From Streptomyces caeruleatus (GTDB lineage: Bacteria; Actinomycetota; Actinomycetes; Streptomycetales; Streptomycetaceae): a DNA stretch of 64,000 nt. The notes below the pieces were generated by a model. The model saw nothing but the letters and a program-made list of their open reading frames with translations. It was not told the origin of the DNA and made no database searches. Each line of letters opens with the position of its first letter. The first letter of the stretch is position 1. Position numbers and translations under genes: made by a program. Shown piece after piece: positions 43,953-54,316 of this stretch. The DNA lies in assembly GCF_001514235.1 (NCBI RefSeq), contig NZ_KQ948924.1:627832-691831 (forward strand), given 5' to 3'.

Positions 43953-46028
43953 ATGAGCACGCAGACACCGGACAGCTTCGAATGGACCGAACTCGACCGG
44001 CGTGCCGTCGACACGGCCCGCCTCCTGGCGGCCGATGCCGTCCAGCGGGTCGGCAACGGCCACCCGGGCACGGCGATGAGCCTCGCCCCGGCCGCGTACA
44101 CGATCTTTCAGAAGGTGATGCGGCACGATCCGGCCGACCCCGAGTGGACCGGGCGTGACCGCTTCGTCCTCTCCCCCGGCCACACCTCGCTGACCCTCTA
44201 CACCCAGCTCTTCCTCGCCGGGTACGAGCTGGAGCTCGACGACCTCAAGTCCTTCCGGACCCAGGGTTCGAAGACTCCGGGGCACCCCGAGTACGGGCAC
44301 ACCGCGGGTGTGGAGACCACCACCGGTCCGCTGGGCCAGGGCGTCGCCAACGCCGTCGGCATGGCGATGGCCGCCCGCTACGAGCGTGGCCTGTTCGACC
44401 CGGACGCCCCCGAGGGCGAGTCCCCGTTCGACCACACCATCTGGGCGATCGTCTCCGACGGCGACCTTCAGGAGGGCGTCTCCGCCGAGGCCTCCTCGCT
44501 CGCCGGGCACCAGAAGCTCGGCAACCTGGTCTTCCTCTACGACGACAACCACATCTCCATCGAGGGCGACACCGCGACCGCGTTCTCCGAGGACGTGCTG
44601 AAGCGGTACGAGGCGTACGGCTGGCATGTGCAGCGGATCGAGCCGGAGCTCGGCGGCGACATCGACGTCCACGCGCTGTACGCGGCCCTCAAGGCGGCGC
44701 AGGCCGAGACGGAGCGTCCCTCGATCATCGCCATGCGCACGATCATCGCCTGGCCCGCCCCGAACGCGCAGAACACCGAGGCCTCCCACGGTTCCGCCCT
44801 CGGCGCCGACGAGATCGCCGCCACCAAGCGCCTCCTCGGCTTCGACCCGGAGCAGACCTTCGAGGTCGCCGACGAGGTCCTCGCCCACTCCCGCCGCGCC
44901 CTCGACCGCGGTGCCGAGGCACACGCGGCCTGGGACAAGCGGCTCGGCGCCTGGCGGGCCGCCAACCCCGAGCGCGCGCAGCTGTTCGACCGGATCGTCG
45001 CCGGGCAGCTCCCCGAGGGCTGGGAGGACTCGCTGCCGGTCTTCGAGGAGGGCAAGTCGGTCGCCACCCGTGCCGCCTCCGGCAAGGTGCTCCAGGCGCT
45101 CGGCGCCGTCGTCCCGGAGCTGTGGGGCGGCTCGGCCGACCTGGCCGGCTCCAACAACACCACCATCGACAAGACGAGTTCGTTCCTGCCGAAGGGCAAC
45201 CCGCTGCCCGAGGCCGACCCGTACGGCCGCACCATCCACTTCGGCATCCGCGAGTTCTCGATGGCCGCCGAGATGAACGGGATCGCCCTGCACGGCAACA
45301 CCCGTGCCTACGGCGGCACGTTCCTCGTGTTCTCCGACTACATGCGCAACGCCGTCCGCATGTCCGCGCTGATGCAGCTGCCGGTGACGTACGTCTGGAC
45401 GCACGACTCCGTCGGTCTCGGCGAGGACGGCCCGACCCACCAGCCGGTCGAGCATCTGGCCTCGCTGCGGGCGATCCCGGGCCTGAACGTCGTCCGTCCC
45501 GCCGACGCCAACGAGACCGCGGTCGCCTGGGCCGAGATCCTCAGGCGGCACTCCACCGACCCGGCCCCGCACGGGCTGGCGCTCACCCGCCAGGGTGTGC
45601 CGACCCTCCCGGTCAACGCCGATGCGGCGAAGGGCGGTTACGTCCTCGTGGAGTCCTCGACCGGGACGCCCGACGTGGTCCTCGTCGCCACCGGCTCCGA
45701 GGTCCAGCTCGCCGTCGCCGCGCGGGAGCGGTTGGAGGCCGACGGGATCGGTACCCGGGTGGTGTCGATGCCGTCCGTGGAGTGGTTCGAGGAGCAGCCG
45801 CGCGAGTACCGCGAGAGTGTCCTGCCGCCGTCCGTGAAGGCGCGGGTCGCCGTCGAGGCCGGTATCGGTCTCACCTGGTACCGGTTCGTCGGAGACGCGG
45901 GACGCATCGTCTCCCTGGAGCACTTCGGCGCCTCCGCCGACGCCAAGACCCTGTTCGCCGAGTACGGCTTCACCGCCGAGAACGTCGCCGCCGCCGCGAG
46001 GGAATCCCTTGCCCTCGCCCGCGGTTGA
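43953..46028 (+). CDS. tkt: transketolase
   Basis: 691-aa thiamine-diphosphate enzyme that moves two-carbon units between sugar phosphates. [13 protein letters not shown] (residues about 32-44) holds the conserved His. The thiamine motif is [13 protein letters not shown] to [11 protein letters not shown]. The pyrimidine domain has [19 protein letters not shown] with the catalytic Glu, and [28 protein letters not shown] at 43953; the long in-frame upstream extension overlaps the divergent regulator and is rejected. First gene of a six-gene pentose phosphate operon. Confidence 0.97.
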   Translation: MSTQTPDSFEWTELDRRAVDTARLLAADAVQRVGNGHPGTAMSLAPAAYTIFQKVMRHDPADPEWTGRDRFVLSPGHTSLTLYTQLFLAGYELELDDLKSFRTQGSKTPGHPEYGHTAGVETTTGPLGQGVANAVGMAMAARYERGLFDPDAPEGESPFDHTIWAIVSDGDLQEGVSAEASSLAGHQKLGNLVFLYDDNHISIEGDTATAFSEDVLKRYEAYGWHVQRIEPELGGDIDVHALYAALKAAQAETERPSIIAMRTIIAWPAPNAQNTEASHGSALGADEIAATKRLLGFDPEQTFEVADEVLAHSRRALDRGAEAHAAWDKRLGAWRAANPERAQLFDRIVAGQLPEGWEDSLPVFEEGKSVATRAASGKVLQALGAVVPELWGGSADLAGSNNTTIDKTSSFLPKGNPLPEADPYGRTIHFGIREFSMAAEMNGIALHGNTRAYGGTFLVFSDYMRNAVRMSALMQLPVTYVWTHDSVGLGEDGPTHQPVEHLASLRAIPGLNVVRPADANETAVAWAEILRRHSTDPAPHGLALTRQGVPTLPVNADAAKGGYVLVESSTGTPDVVLVATGSEVQLAVAARERLEADGIGTRVVSMPSVEWFEEQPREYRESVLPPSVKARVAVEAGIGLTWYRFVGDAGRIVSLEHFGASADAKTLFAEYGFTAENVAAAARESLALARG

Positions 46029-46056
46029 TCCGAACGCCAGAAGGAAGTTGATCACT

Positions 46057-47208
46057 GTGACCACCGAAGCGACCGCGACCACCGCGAGCGCCGGCACCCT
46101 CAAGCGCCTCGCCGACGAAGGCGTCTCGATCTGGCTGGACGACCTGTCGCGCAAGCGGATCGAGTCGGGCAACCTCGCCGAACTCGTCGCGAACAAGCAC
46201 GTCGTGGGCGTCACCACCAACCCGTCCATCTTCCAGGCCGCCATCGGCTCCGGCGAGGGCTACGAGGAGCAGCTCGCCGACCTGGCGGTGCGGGGCGTCA
46301 CGGTCGACGAGGCCGTGCGGATGATGACCACGGCCGACGTGCGCGCCGCCGCCGACATCCTGCGGCCCGTGTACGACGCCACCGACGGCCGGGACGGCCG
46401 GGTCTCCATCGAGGTCGACCCGCGGCTCGCGCACGACACGACGGCCACCATCGCCGAGGCCCGGCAGCTGGCCTGGCTGGTCGACCGGCCCAACGTGATG
46501 ATCAAGATCCCGGCGACCAAGGCCGGCCTGCCCGCCATCACGGAGGTCATCGCCCAGGGCATCAGCGTCAACGTCACGCTGATCTTCTCCCTGGAGCGCT
46601 ACCGCGAGGTCATGGACGCCTACCTGGCCGGTCTGGAGAAGGCCGCCGCGCGGGGCCTGGACCTGTCCGGCATCCACTCGGTGGCGTCCTTCTTCGTCTC
46701 CCGCGTCGACTCCGAGATCGACAAGCGGCTGACCGCGATCGGCACGGACGAGGCCCTCGCGCTCAAGGGCAGGGCCGCGCTGGCCAACGCCCGTCTCGCC
46801 TACGAGGCCTACGAGGAGGTCTTCGGGGGCGGCGACCGCTGGACCGCCCTCACCGGCGCCGGGGCCAACAAGCAGCGCCCCCTGTGGGCCTCCACCGGTG
46901 TGAAGGACCCGGCGTACAAGTCCACGCTGTATGTGGATGAGCTGGTCGCGCCGGGCACTGTCAACACGATGCCCGAAGCCACGCTCGACGCCACCGCCGG
47001 CCACGGCGAGATCACCGGCGACACGGTGACCGGCCGCTACGCGCAGGCCCGCGCCGACCTCGCCGCCGTGGAAGCGCTCGGGATCTCGTACGACGACGTC
47101 GTCACCCGACTGGAGGACGAGGGCGTCGCCAAGTTCGAGGTGGCGTGGCAGGACCTGTTGGACGCCGTGAAGAAGTCGCTCGGCAGCAAGGGAGCTGACG
47201 CAGAATGA
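46057..47208 (+). CDS. tal: transaldolase
   Basis: 383-aa long-type transaldolase that transfers dihydroxyacetone units between sugar phosphates. [17 protein letters not shown] is the signature at the first strand, and [15 protein letters not shown] contains the Schiff-base lysine. GTG at 46057 with GGAAG upstream. Starts 28 nt after transketolase; its last bases overlap the zwf start (ATGA). Confidence 0.96.
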   Translation: MTTEATATTASAGTLKRLADEGVSIWLDDLSRKRIESGNLAELVANKHVVGVTTNPSIFQAAIGSGEGYEEQLADLAVRGVTVDEAVRMMTTADVRAAADILRPVYDATDGRDGRVSIEVDPRLAHDTTATIAEARQLAWLVDRPNVMIKIPATKAGLPAITEVIAQGISVNVTLIFSLERYREVMDAYLAGLEKAAARGLDLSGIHSVASFFVSRVDSEIDKRLTAIGTDEALALKGRAALANARLAYEAYEEVFGGGDRWTALTGAGANKQRPLWASTGVKDPAYKSTLYVDELVAPGTVNTMPEATLDATAGHGEITGDTVTGRYAQARADLAAVEALGISYDDVVTRLEDEGVAKFEVAWQDLLDAVKKSLGSKGADAE

Positions 47209-48734
47209 TCTCCGACTGGGACAACCCCCTGCGCGACGCGCGCGACCGCCGTCTGCCCCGGATCGCGGGCCCCTCCGGGCTCGTCATCTTCGGGGTCACC
47301 GGCGACCTGTCCCGCAAGAAGCTCATGCCGGCCGTGTACGACCTGGCCAACCGCGGCATGCTGCCGCCGGGCTTCTCCCTCGTCGGGTTCGCCCGCCGGG
47401 ACTGGGAGGACCAGGACTTCGCGCAGGTCGTGCACGACTCGGTGCGCGAGCACGCCCGCACCGAGTTCCGCGAGGAGGTCTGGCAGCAGCTCGCCGAGGG
47501 CATGCGGTTCATCCCGGGTGCCTTCGACGACGACGAGGCGTTCAAGCAGTTGCGCCAGACGGTGGACGAGCTGGACGCGGCGCGCGGTACCAGCGGCAAC
47601 TACGCCTTCTATCTCTCCGTACCGCCGAAGTTCTTCCCGGAGGTCGTGCAGCAGCTGAAGAAGCACGGCCTGGCGGATGCCCCGGAAGGGTCCTGGCGGC
47701 GGGCGGTCATCGAGAAGCCGTTCGGTTCCGACCTCGCCAGCGCCCGGGAGCTGAACGCGATCGTGCATGACGTGTTCGACCCGGAGCAGGTCTTCCGGAT
47801 CGACCACTACCTGGGCAAGGAGACCGTCCAGAACATCCTGGCGCTGCGGTTCGCGAACCAGATGTTCGAGCCGATCTGGAACCGGTCGTATGTCGACCAC
47901 GTACAGATCACGATGGCCGAGGACATCGGCATCGGCGGCCGGGCGGGCTACTACGACGGCATCGGCTCGGCCCGTGACGTCATCCAGAACCATCTGCTGC
48001 AGCTGATGGCGCTGACCGCGATGGAGGAGCCGGCCGCGTTCGACGCCGCCTCGCTGCTCACCGAGAAGCTGAAGGTGCTCAAGGCGGTGAAGCTGCCGGA
48101 GGACCTGGGCAAGCACACCGTGCGCGGGCAGTACGCGGCGAGCTGGCAGGGCGGCGCGCAGGTCGTCGGGTACCTCCAGGAGGAGGGCATCGACGCGGGG
48201 TCGAAGACCGACACGTACGCCGCGGTCAAGCTGAACGTCGACAACCGGCGCTGGGCGGGCGTGCCGTTCTACCTGCGCACCGGCAAGCGGCTCGGGCGGC
48301 GGGTCACCGAGATCGCGGTCGTCTTCCAGCGGGCGCCGCACTCCCCGTTCGACTCCACGGCGACGGAGGAGCTCGGGCAGAACGCGATCGTCATCCGCGT
48401 CCAGCCGGACGAGGGCATGACGGTGCGGTTCGGCTCCAAGGTGCCGGGCACCTCGATGGAGATCCGGGACGTGACGATGGACTTCGCCTACGGCGAGTCG
48501 TTCACCGAGTCCAGCCCGGAGGCGTACGAGCGGCTCATCCTGGATGTCCTCCTCGGTGACGCCAATTTGTTCCCCCGTCACCAGGAAGTGGAAGAGTCCT
48601 GGAAGATCCTCGACCCGATCGAGGAGTACTGGGACACCCACGGCAAGCCGGCGCAGTACGCGTCCGGGAGCTGGGGACCCGAGGAAGCCGACGAGATGCT
48701 CGCACGAGACGGACGGAGCTGGCGCAGGCCATGA
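47205..48734 (+). CDS. zwf: glucose-6-phosphate dehydrogenase
   Basis: 509-aa first enzyme of the oxidative pentose phosphate pathway, producing NADPH. The cofactor motif is [14 protein letters not shown], and the active-site motif [13 protein letters not shown] carries the catalytic His and Lys. Length is normal. The ATG overlaps the tal stop by 4 nt, and the gene end overlaps the opcA start by 4 nt, so Zwf and its partner OpcA are made in step. Confidence 0.97.
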   Translation: MISDWDNPLRDARDRRLPRIAGPSGLVIFGVTGDLSRKKLMPAVYDLANRGMLPPGFSLVGFARRDWEDQDFAQVVHDSVREHARTEFREEVWQQLAEGMRFIPGAFDDDEAFKQLRQTVDELDAARGTSGNYAFYLSVPPKFFPEVVQQLKKHGLADAPEGSWRRAVIEKPFGSDLASARELNAIVHDVFDPEQVFRIDHYLGKETVQNILALRFANQMFEPIWNRSYVDHVQITMAEDIGIGGRAGYYDGIGSARDVIQNHLLQLMALTAMEEPAAFDAASLLTEKLKVLKAVKLPEDLGKHTVRGQYAASWQGGAQVVGYLQEEGIDAGSKTDTYAAVKLNVDNRRWAGVPFYLRTGKRLGRRVTEIAVVFQRAPHSPFDSTATEELGQNAIVIRVQPDEGMTVRFGSKVPGTSMEIRDVTMDFAYGESFTESSPEAYERLILDVLLGDANLFPRHQEVEESWKILDPIEEYWDTHGKPAQYASGSWGPEEADEMLARDGRSWRRP

Positions 48735-49666
48735 AGATCGACCTGACCGACACCACGGCAAGCAAGATCAACAAGGCGCTGGTGCAGGGCCGCCGCGCGA
48801 TCGGCACACCGGCCGTGGGCATGGTCCTGACGATGGTGATCGTCACGGACGAGGAGAACGCGTACGACTCGATCAAGGCGGCGGAGGAGGCCTCGCACGA
48901 GCACCCCGCGCGCACCCTGGTCGTGATCAAGCGGCACGCCCGCACCCCGCGCGACCGCACCCGCTCGCACCTGGACGCCGAGGTCCGGGTGGGCGCCGAC
49001 GCCGGCACCGGTGAGACGGTCGTGCTGCGGATGTACGGCGAGGTGTCCGAGCACGCCGACTCGGTGGTGCTGCCGCTGCTGCTGCCGGACGCGCCGGTCG
49101 TGGTGTGGTGGCCGGTCGAGGCACCGGAGAACCCGGCCAAGGACCCCCTGGGCGCGCTTGCCCAGCGCCGGATCACCGACCTGTACACGACCGAGAATCC
49201 GCTGGTGGAGCTGGAGGCCCGGGCCCGTTCCTACGCGCCCGGCGACACCGACCTCGCCTGGACCCGGCTCACCCCGTGGCGTTCCATGCTGGCGGCGGCC
49301 CTGGACCAGGCCCGGGTGCCGATCATCTCGGCCGTCGTGGAGGCCGAAGCCGACAACCCGGCCGCCGAGCTGCTGGCCCGCTGGCTGGAGGCGCGTCTGC
49401 ACGTCACCGCCGAGCGGGTCGTGACCGCCGGACCGGTCGTCACGGGTGTGCGCCTGGGCACGGAGAACGGCGAGATCGTCATCGACCGTCCCGAGGGCCC
49501 GCTGGCCACGCTCTCCCTGCCGGACCAGCCGTCGCGCACCCTGGCGCTGAAGGTCCGCACCACCTCCGAGCTCATCGCCGAGGAGCTCAGGCGCCTCGAC
49601 GCGGACGAGATGTACGCCATCGCTCTGCGGGGCGAGGCACCCAAGGAGACGTCCTCTCATGTCTGA
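48731..49666 (+). CDS. opcA: glucose-6-phosphate dehydrogenase assembly protein OpcA
   Basis: 311-aa protein needed for assembly or redox activation of Zwf in actinobacteria and cyanobacteria. [18 protein letters not shown] at the N-terminus and [21 protein letters not shown] are family hallmarks. Position directly after zwf with an ATGA overlap is diagnostic. It overlaps pgi by 8 nt. Confidence 0.95.
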   Translation: MKIDLTDTTASKINKALVQGRRAIGTPAVGMVLTMVIVTDEENAYDSIKAAEEASHEHPARTLVVIKRHARTPRDRTRSHLDAEVRVGADAGTGETVVLRMYGEVSEHADSVVLPLLLPDAPVVVWWPVEAPENPAKDPLGALAQRRITDLYTTENPLVELEARARSYAPGDTDLAWTRLTPWRSMLAAALDQARVPIISAVVEAEADNPAAELLARWLEARLHVTAERVVTAGPVVTGVRLGTENGEIVIDRPEGPLATLSLPDQPSRTLALKVRTTSELIAEELRRLDADEMYAIALRGEAPKETSSHV

Positions 49667-51311
49667 GACCCCCCGGCTCACCCGGCGCCCCGAGTGGGCG
49701 GCCCTGGAGGACCACCGCGCGGACGTGCTCCAGCGCCCCCGGCTGCGTGAGCTGTTCGCGGCCGATCCGTCCCGGGCCGAGCGGTACGTCGTGCGCGTCG
49801 GTGATCTGCGCCTCGACTACTCCAAGCACCTGATCACCGACGAGACGCTCGCCCTGCTGCGGGAACTGGCGGCCGCGACCGATGTGTCCGGGCTGCGGGA
49901 CGCGATGTTCCGCGGGGAGCGGATCAACGTCACCGAGGACCGGGCGGTGCTGCACACCGCGCTGCGGGCGCCGCGCGAGGCCGTGATCGAGGTCGACGGC
50001 GAGAACGTCGTGCCCGAGGTGCACGCGGTGCTCGACAAGATGAGCGCGTTCGCGGACCGCGTGCGCTCCGGCGAGTGGACCGGCCACACGGGCCGCCGTA
50101 TCCGCAATGTCGTCAACATCGGCATCGGCGGCTCCGACCTCGGCCCCGCCATGGCGTACGAAGCTCTCCGTCCGTTCACGGCACGGGAGTTGACGTTCCG
50201 ATTCGTCTCGAACGTCGACGGCGCCGACCTCCACGAAGCGGTCCGTGACCTGGACCCGGCGGAGACGCTGTTCATCGTCGCGTCCAAGACGTTCACCACG
50301 ATCGAGACGATCACCAACGCCACCTCGGCCCGCTCCTGGCTGCTGGGCGGGCTCGGCGGCGACGACAAGGCGGTCGCCAAGCACTTCGTCGCGCTGTCGA
50401 CGAACGCCGAGAAGGTGACGGACTTCGGCATCGACCCGGACAACATGTTCGAGTTCTGGGACTGGGTCGGCGGCCGCTACTCCTACGACTCGGCGATCGG
50501 CCTGTCCCTGATGATCGCCATCGGACCGGACCGCTTCCGGGAGATGCTGGACGGCTTCCACACGGTCGACGAGCACTTCCGCACCGCGCCCGCCGAGGCC
50601 AACGCCCCGCTGATCCTTGGTCTGTTGGGCATCTGGTACGGCAATTTCTTCGGCGCCGAGTCGCATGCGGTGCTGCCGTACAGCCACTACCTGTCGAAGT
50701 TCACGGCGTATCTCCAGCAGCTCGACATGGAGTCCAACGGCAAGTCGGTCGACCGGGACGGCCAGGTCGTGGGCTGGGAGACCGGCCCGGTGGTCTGGGG
50801 CACGCCCGGCACCAACGGGCAGCACGCCTACTACCAGCTCATCCACCAGGGCACCCGCCTCATCCCCGCCGACCTGATCGGCTTCGCCCGTCCGGTCGCC
50901 GAGCTCAGCGACGAACTCAAGGCGCAGCACGACCTGTTGATGGCGAACCTCTTCGCACAGGGGCAGGCGCTGGCCTTCGGCAAGACCGCGGACGAGGTGC
51001 GCGCGGAGGGGGTGCCCGAGGAGCAGGTCCCGCACCGCACCTTCCTGGGCAACCACCCCACCACCACGATCCTCGCCCCCGAGCTGACCCCGTCGGTCCT
51101 CGGCCAGCTGGTCGCCCTCTACGAGCACAAGGTGTTCGTCCAGGGCGCCGTCTGGAACATCGACTCCTTCGACCAGTGGGGCGTCGAGCTGGGCAAGGTC
51201 CTCGCCAAGCGGGTCGAGCCCGCCCTCACCACGGGGGCCGAGGTCCCCGGCCTCGACCCGTCCACCGCCGCCCTCGTGGCCGCCTACCGTGAACTCAAGG
51301 AAGTGAACTGA
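49659..51311 (+). CDS. pgi: glucose-6-phosphate isomerase
   Basis: 550-aa isomerase interconverting glucose-6-phosphate and fructose-6-phosphate. [19 protein letters not shown] and [11 protein letters not shown] are the phosphate-binding regions. [15 protein letters not shown] and [14 protein letters not shown] are PGI signature 2. Including it in this operon lets fructose-6-phosphate from transketolase and transaldolase be cycled back to Zwf. ATG start inside the opcA end. Confidence 0.96.
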   Translation: MSETPRLTRRPEWAALEDHRADVLQRPRLRELFAADPSRAERYVVRVGDLRLDYSKHLITDETLALLRELAAATDVSGLRDAMFRGERINVTEDRAVLHTALRAPREAVIEVDGENVVPEVHAVLDKMSAFADRVRSGEWTGHTGRRIRNVVNIGIGGSDLGPAMAYEALRPFTARELTFRFVSNVDGADLHEAVRDLDPAETLFIVASKTFTTIETITNATSARSWLLGGLGGDDKAVAKHFVALSTNAEKVTDFGIDPDNMFEFWDWVGGRYSYDSAIGLSLMIAIGPDRFREMLDGFHTVDEHFRTAPAEANAPLILGLLGIWYGNFFGAESHAVLPYSHYLSKFTAYLQQLDMESNGKSVDRDGQVVGWETGPVVWGTPGTNGQHAYYQLIHQGTRLIPADLIGFARPVAELSDELKAQHDLLMANLFAQGQALAFGKTADEVRAEGVPEEQVPHRTFLGNHPTTTILAPELTPSVLGQLVALYEHKVFVQGAVWNIDSFDQWGVELGKVLAKRVEPALTTGAEVPGLDPSTAALVAAYRELKEVN

Positions 51312-51312
51312 C

Positions 51313-52191
51313 ATGCAGATCGGTCTTGTTGGTCTCGGCAAGATGGGCGGCAACATGCGCGAGCGTCTGCGCAACGCCGGCCACACCGTCGTCGGATACG
51401 ACACGAACCCCGAACTGTCCGACGTCGCGAGCCTGGCCGACCTCGTCGACCAGCTCGACGCGCCGCGCACCGTCTGGGTCATGGTCCCGGCCGGCCGGCC
51501 CACCCAGCTCGTGATCGACCAGCTGGGCAGCCTGCTCAAGCCGTATGACACGGTGGTCGACGGCGGCAACTCCCGCTGGACGGACGACGAGCAGCACGCC
51601 AAGGAGCTCGGCGCGCACGGCATCGGCTTCGTCGACGCGGGCGTGTCCGGCGGCGTGTGGGGTCTGAAGAACGGCTACGCCCTGATGGTCGGCGGCGAGA
51701 AGGAGTACGTCGACCGGCTCAAGCCGATCTTCGAGGCGCTCAAGCCGGAGGGGCCGTACGGCTATGTCCACGCGGGCAAGGTGGGCGCCGGGCACTTCGC
51801 GAAGATGGTCCACAACGGCATCGAGTACGCCATGATGCAGGCCTACGCCGAGGGCTGGGAGCTGTTGGAGAAGGTCGAGTCGGTCGACAACGTCCGGGAG
51901 GTCTTCCGCTCCTGGCAGGAGGGCACGGTCATCCGGTCCTGGCTGCTGGACCTCGCGGTCAACGCCCTCGACGAGGACGAGCACCTGGAGAAGCTGAAGG
52001 GCTTCGCGCAGGACTCCGGCGAGGGCCGCTGGACGGTGGAAGCCGCCATCGACCACGCCGTCCCGCTGCCCGCGATCACCACCTCGCTCTTCGCGCGGTT
52101 CGCGTCCCGTCAGGACGACTCCCCGCAGATGAAGATGATCGCGGCCCTGCGCAACCAGTTCGGCGGTCACGCCGTCGAGTCGAAGGAGTAG
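51313..52191 (+). CDS. gnd: 6-phosphogluconate dehydrogenase, decarboxylating (short form)
   Basis: 292-aa enzyme making ribulose-5-phosphate and CO2. The Rossmann motif GLVGLGKMGGNM is followed by VDGGNSRW and DAGVSGGVWGLKNGYALMVG, the substrate-binding signature, and FAKMVHNGIEYAMMQAYAEG with the catalytic Lys. It lacks the long C-terminal domain of the 470-aa enzymes and belongs to the GntZ/YqeC-like short type. ATG one nt after the pgi stop. It completes the oxidative branch in this operon. Confidence 0.94.
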   Translation: MQIGLVGLGKMGGNMRERLRNAGHTVVGYDTNPELSDVASLADLVDQLDAPRTVWVMVPAGRPTQLVIDQLGSLLKPYDTVVDGGNSRWTDDEQHAKELGAHGIGFVDAGVSGGVWGLKNGYALMVGGEKEYVDRLKPIFEALKPEGPYGYVHAGKVGAGHFAKMVHNGIEYAMMQAYAEGWELLEKVESVDNVREVFRSWQEGTVIRSWLLDLAVNALDEDEHLEKLKGFAQDSGEGRWTVEAAIDHAVPLPAITTSLFARFASRQDDSPQMKMIAALRNQFGGHAVESKE

Positions 52192-52197
52192 TCCGCC

Positions 52198-52785
52198 GTG
52201 GGGGATCTTCTACTGGTCCGCCACGGAGAGACGGAGTGGAGCAGGTCGGGACAGCACACCAGCTGGACCGACCTGCCCCTCACGCAGGCCGGCGAGGAAC
52301 AGGCCAAGTCCCTGGCCCCGCTCCTGTCCGGCCGCCCCTTCTCCCTGGCCCTCACCAGCCCGCTGCGCCGCGCGGTCCGCACCGCCGAACTGGCGGGCGT
52401 GACGGGCGCCGTACCCGAACCGGACCTGCACGAATGGGACTACGGCGGCTACGAGGGTGTCACCACCGACACCATCCACCGCTCCCGTCCCGACTGGTCC
52501 CTGTGGACCGACGGAGTGCCACCGGGCCCGGACGGTCACCCGGGGGAATCCCCGGCCGAGGTGGGCGCGCGGGCCGACCGGGTGCTCTCCCGGGTGGACG
52601 TGGCGCTGCTCGACGGCGACGTCGTCCTCGTCGCCCACGGCCACTTCCTGCGCGTGGTGACGGCCCGCCGGCTGGGGCTCGCCCCGGCGGAGGGGCGACT
52701 GTTCCAGCTGGCGACGGGCACGGTGAGCCGGTTGTCGACGGAGCATGGTCGGCCTGTGATCGCCGAGTGGAACGCACGGCCGTAA
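52198..52785 (+). CDS. histidine phosphatase family protein
   Basis: 195-aa phosphoglycerate-mutase-like phosphatase. LLLVRHGETEWS is the catalytic RHG motif, TSPLRRAVRTAEL and DLHEWDYGGYEG follow, and VLVAHGHFLRVV supplies the second His. GTG start 6 nt after gnd, so it is part of the operon. It probably dephosphorylates a sugar phosphate or phosphoglycerate; the exact substrate is not evident. Confidence 0.9.
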   Translation: MGDLLLVRHGETEWSRSGQHTSWTDLPLTQAGEEQAKSLAPLLSGRPFSLALTSPLRRAVRTAELAGVTGAVPEPDLHEWDYGGYEGVTTDTIHRSRPDWSLWTDGVPPGPDGHPGESPAEVGARADRVLSRVDVALLDGDVVLVAHGHFLRVVTARRLGLAPAEGRLFQLATGTVSRLSTEHGRPVIAEWNARP

Positions 52786-52837
52786 CTCCCTTGGCGGAGT
52801 TGACAGGTTCGGCAGGCCGGCGTCAGAGTCCCCGCTG

Positions 52838-54301
52838 ATGGAGATCAACGATCTGACGCCGGCCGAACTACGGGTGTGGCAGGCCTTTCCACGCGGGGAA
52901 GTCGTGGACTTCCGCCCCGACGCGACCGAGGACACGGCGACGGGAGCCGCCTGGGGCCCGGAACGCACGCTGCGCGCCTCGGTGCTGAAGGCCTTACTGG
53001 TCAGCGCACCGCAGGAGGACGGTGAGATCGCCGCCCTCAGGGTCCTGGGCGCCCGCGTCACCGGCGGACTCAACCTCACGCACGGCGTCGTCGAGCACCC
53101 GATCCGACTGGCGTACTCCTACTTCACCGACCCGCCCGAGCTGTACGGCGCCCAGTTGCGCAGGATCAGTCTGCGCGCCTCCGTGCTCCCTGGCCTGGAT
53201 CTCGGCAGCGCGCGGGTCGACCAGTGGGTGCAGTTGTCGGACTGCCGGGTACGCGGACGGGTCAACATGGGCGGGGCCCACATATCCGGCTCTCTGCGCC
53301 TGGACCGCGCCGAACTCACGGCTCCCGGCACCTCGAAGCCCGTGCTGCAGCTCAACCAGGTCGTCATCGAGGAAGACCTGCGGGGACGACGACTGCGTGT
53401 GCACGGCGAGATGGTCCTCAACGGCTCGAACGTCTCCGGGTCGGTGAACCTGGACGGTGCCCATCTCAAGAACCCCGGCCGTCTCGCCCTCGACGCGATG
53501 ACCCTCGGCGTCGGCGGCGACTTCCTGCTGCGACGCGTGGACGTCGACGGATGGACAGGGCTGCGGGGTGCCCGCATCGCGGGTCGCCTCGACCTGTCCT
53601 ACGCCCGCCTGTCCAACCCCGGCGACATGGCCCTCAGGGCCGCCAGCTGCACCGTCGGAGAACTGTGGCTGCGCCGGGGCGAACCGCTGGACGGCGGCCT
53701 CAACCTGCGCCGGGCCCAGATGGACGTGCTGTTCGTGGAGCCGGAGAAGCTGCCGGACCGGGTCCGTCTCGACGGGCTCGGCTACACCACGCTCACCCCG
53801 CACGAGCCGGCCGAGCGCCGCCTGCCGATGCTGGAGCGGGACGTCGACGGGTATGTTCCGCATGCCTACGAGCAGTTGACCGCCGCCTACCGCCGCATCG
53901 GCGACGACCACGCCGCCCGCCTGGTCCAGCTCGCCAAGCAGCGCCGCCACCGCACGACCCTGCCCTGGTACGGCCGTCTGTGGGGCCACGTCCAGGACGC
54001 CACGGTCGGCTACGGGTTCCGTCCGATGCGTGCGCTCGGCTGGCTGCTGTCGCTGCTCGCCGTCGGCTCCGTCACGTTCGCGGTGCACGCGCCCCCGCCC
54101 CTGAAGGCGGACGAGGCACCGCACTTCAACCCGGTGTTCTACACGCTCGACCTGCTGCTGCCGGTGATCTCCTTCGGCCAGGAACCGGCGTTCGCCCCAC
54201 AGGGCGGACAGCAATGGCTGTCGTACGTCCTCGTCCTCACCGGCTGGATCCTCGCCACGACAGTCATCGCCGGCGTGACCCGAACGGTCAGCCGGCAGTA
54301 G
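52838..54301 (+). CDS. membrane protein with pentapeptide-like beta-helix and two-helix pore-like C-terminus
   Basis: 487 aa. Residues about 40-320 are built of repeats such as ALRVLGARVTGGLNL, LDLGSARVDQWVQL and GRVNMGGAHISGSLRL, alternating strand and turn as in right-handed beta-helix or pentapeptide-like folds. The C-terminal 130 residues have two hydrophobic helices (ALGWLLSLLAVGSVTFAV and WLSYVLVLTGWILATTVIAGV) flanking a re-entrant-like stretch TLDLLLPVISFGQE, like two-helix channel modules. Homologues are often labelled membrane-associated oxidoreductase, for which no cofactor motif is seen. ATG start; 52 nt after the phosphatase gene. Function unknown. Confidence 0.72.
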   Translation: MEINDLTPAELRVWQAFPRGEVVDFRPDATEDTATGAAWGPERTLRASVLKALLVSAPQEDGEIAALRVLGARVTGGLNLTHGVVEHPIRLAYSYFTDPPELYGAQLRRISLRASVLPGLDLGSARVDQWVQLSDCRVRGRVNMGGAHISGSLRLDRAELTAPGTSKPVLQLNQVVIEEDLRGRRLRVHGEMVLNGSNVSGSVNLDGAHLKNPGRLALDAMTLGVGGDFLLRRVDVDGWTGLRGARIAGRLDLSYARLSNPGDMALRAASCTVGELWLRRGEPLDGGLNLRRAQMDVLFVEPEKLPDRVRLDGLGYTTLTPHEPAERRLPMLERDVDGYVPHAYEQLTAAYRRIGDDHAARLVQLAKQRRHRTTLPWYGRLWGHVQDATVGYGFRPMRALGWLLSLLAVGSVTFAVHAPPPLKADEAPHFNPVFYTLDLLLPVISFGQEPAFAPQGGQQWLSYVLVLTGWILATTVIAGVTRTVSRQ

Positions 54302-54316
54302 TCCGGTCGGTCCCGT

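Noticed and set aside
43899..46244. 781-aa minus-strand ORF opposite transketolase
   Set aside because: Composition is that of an antisense frame, and transketolase is unambiguous.
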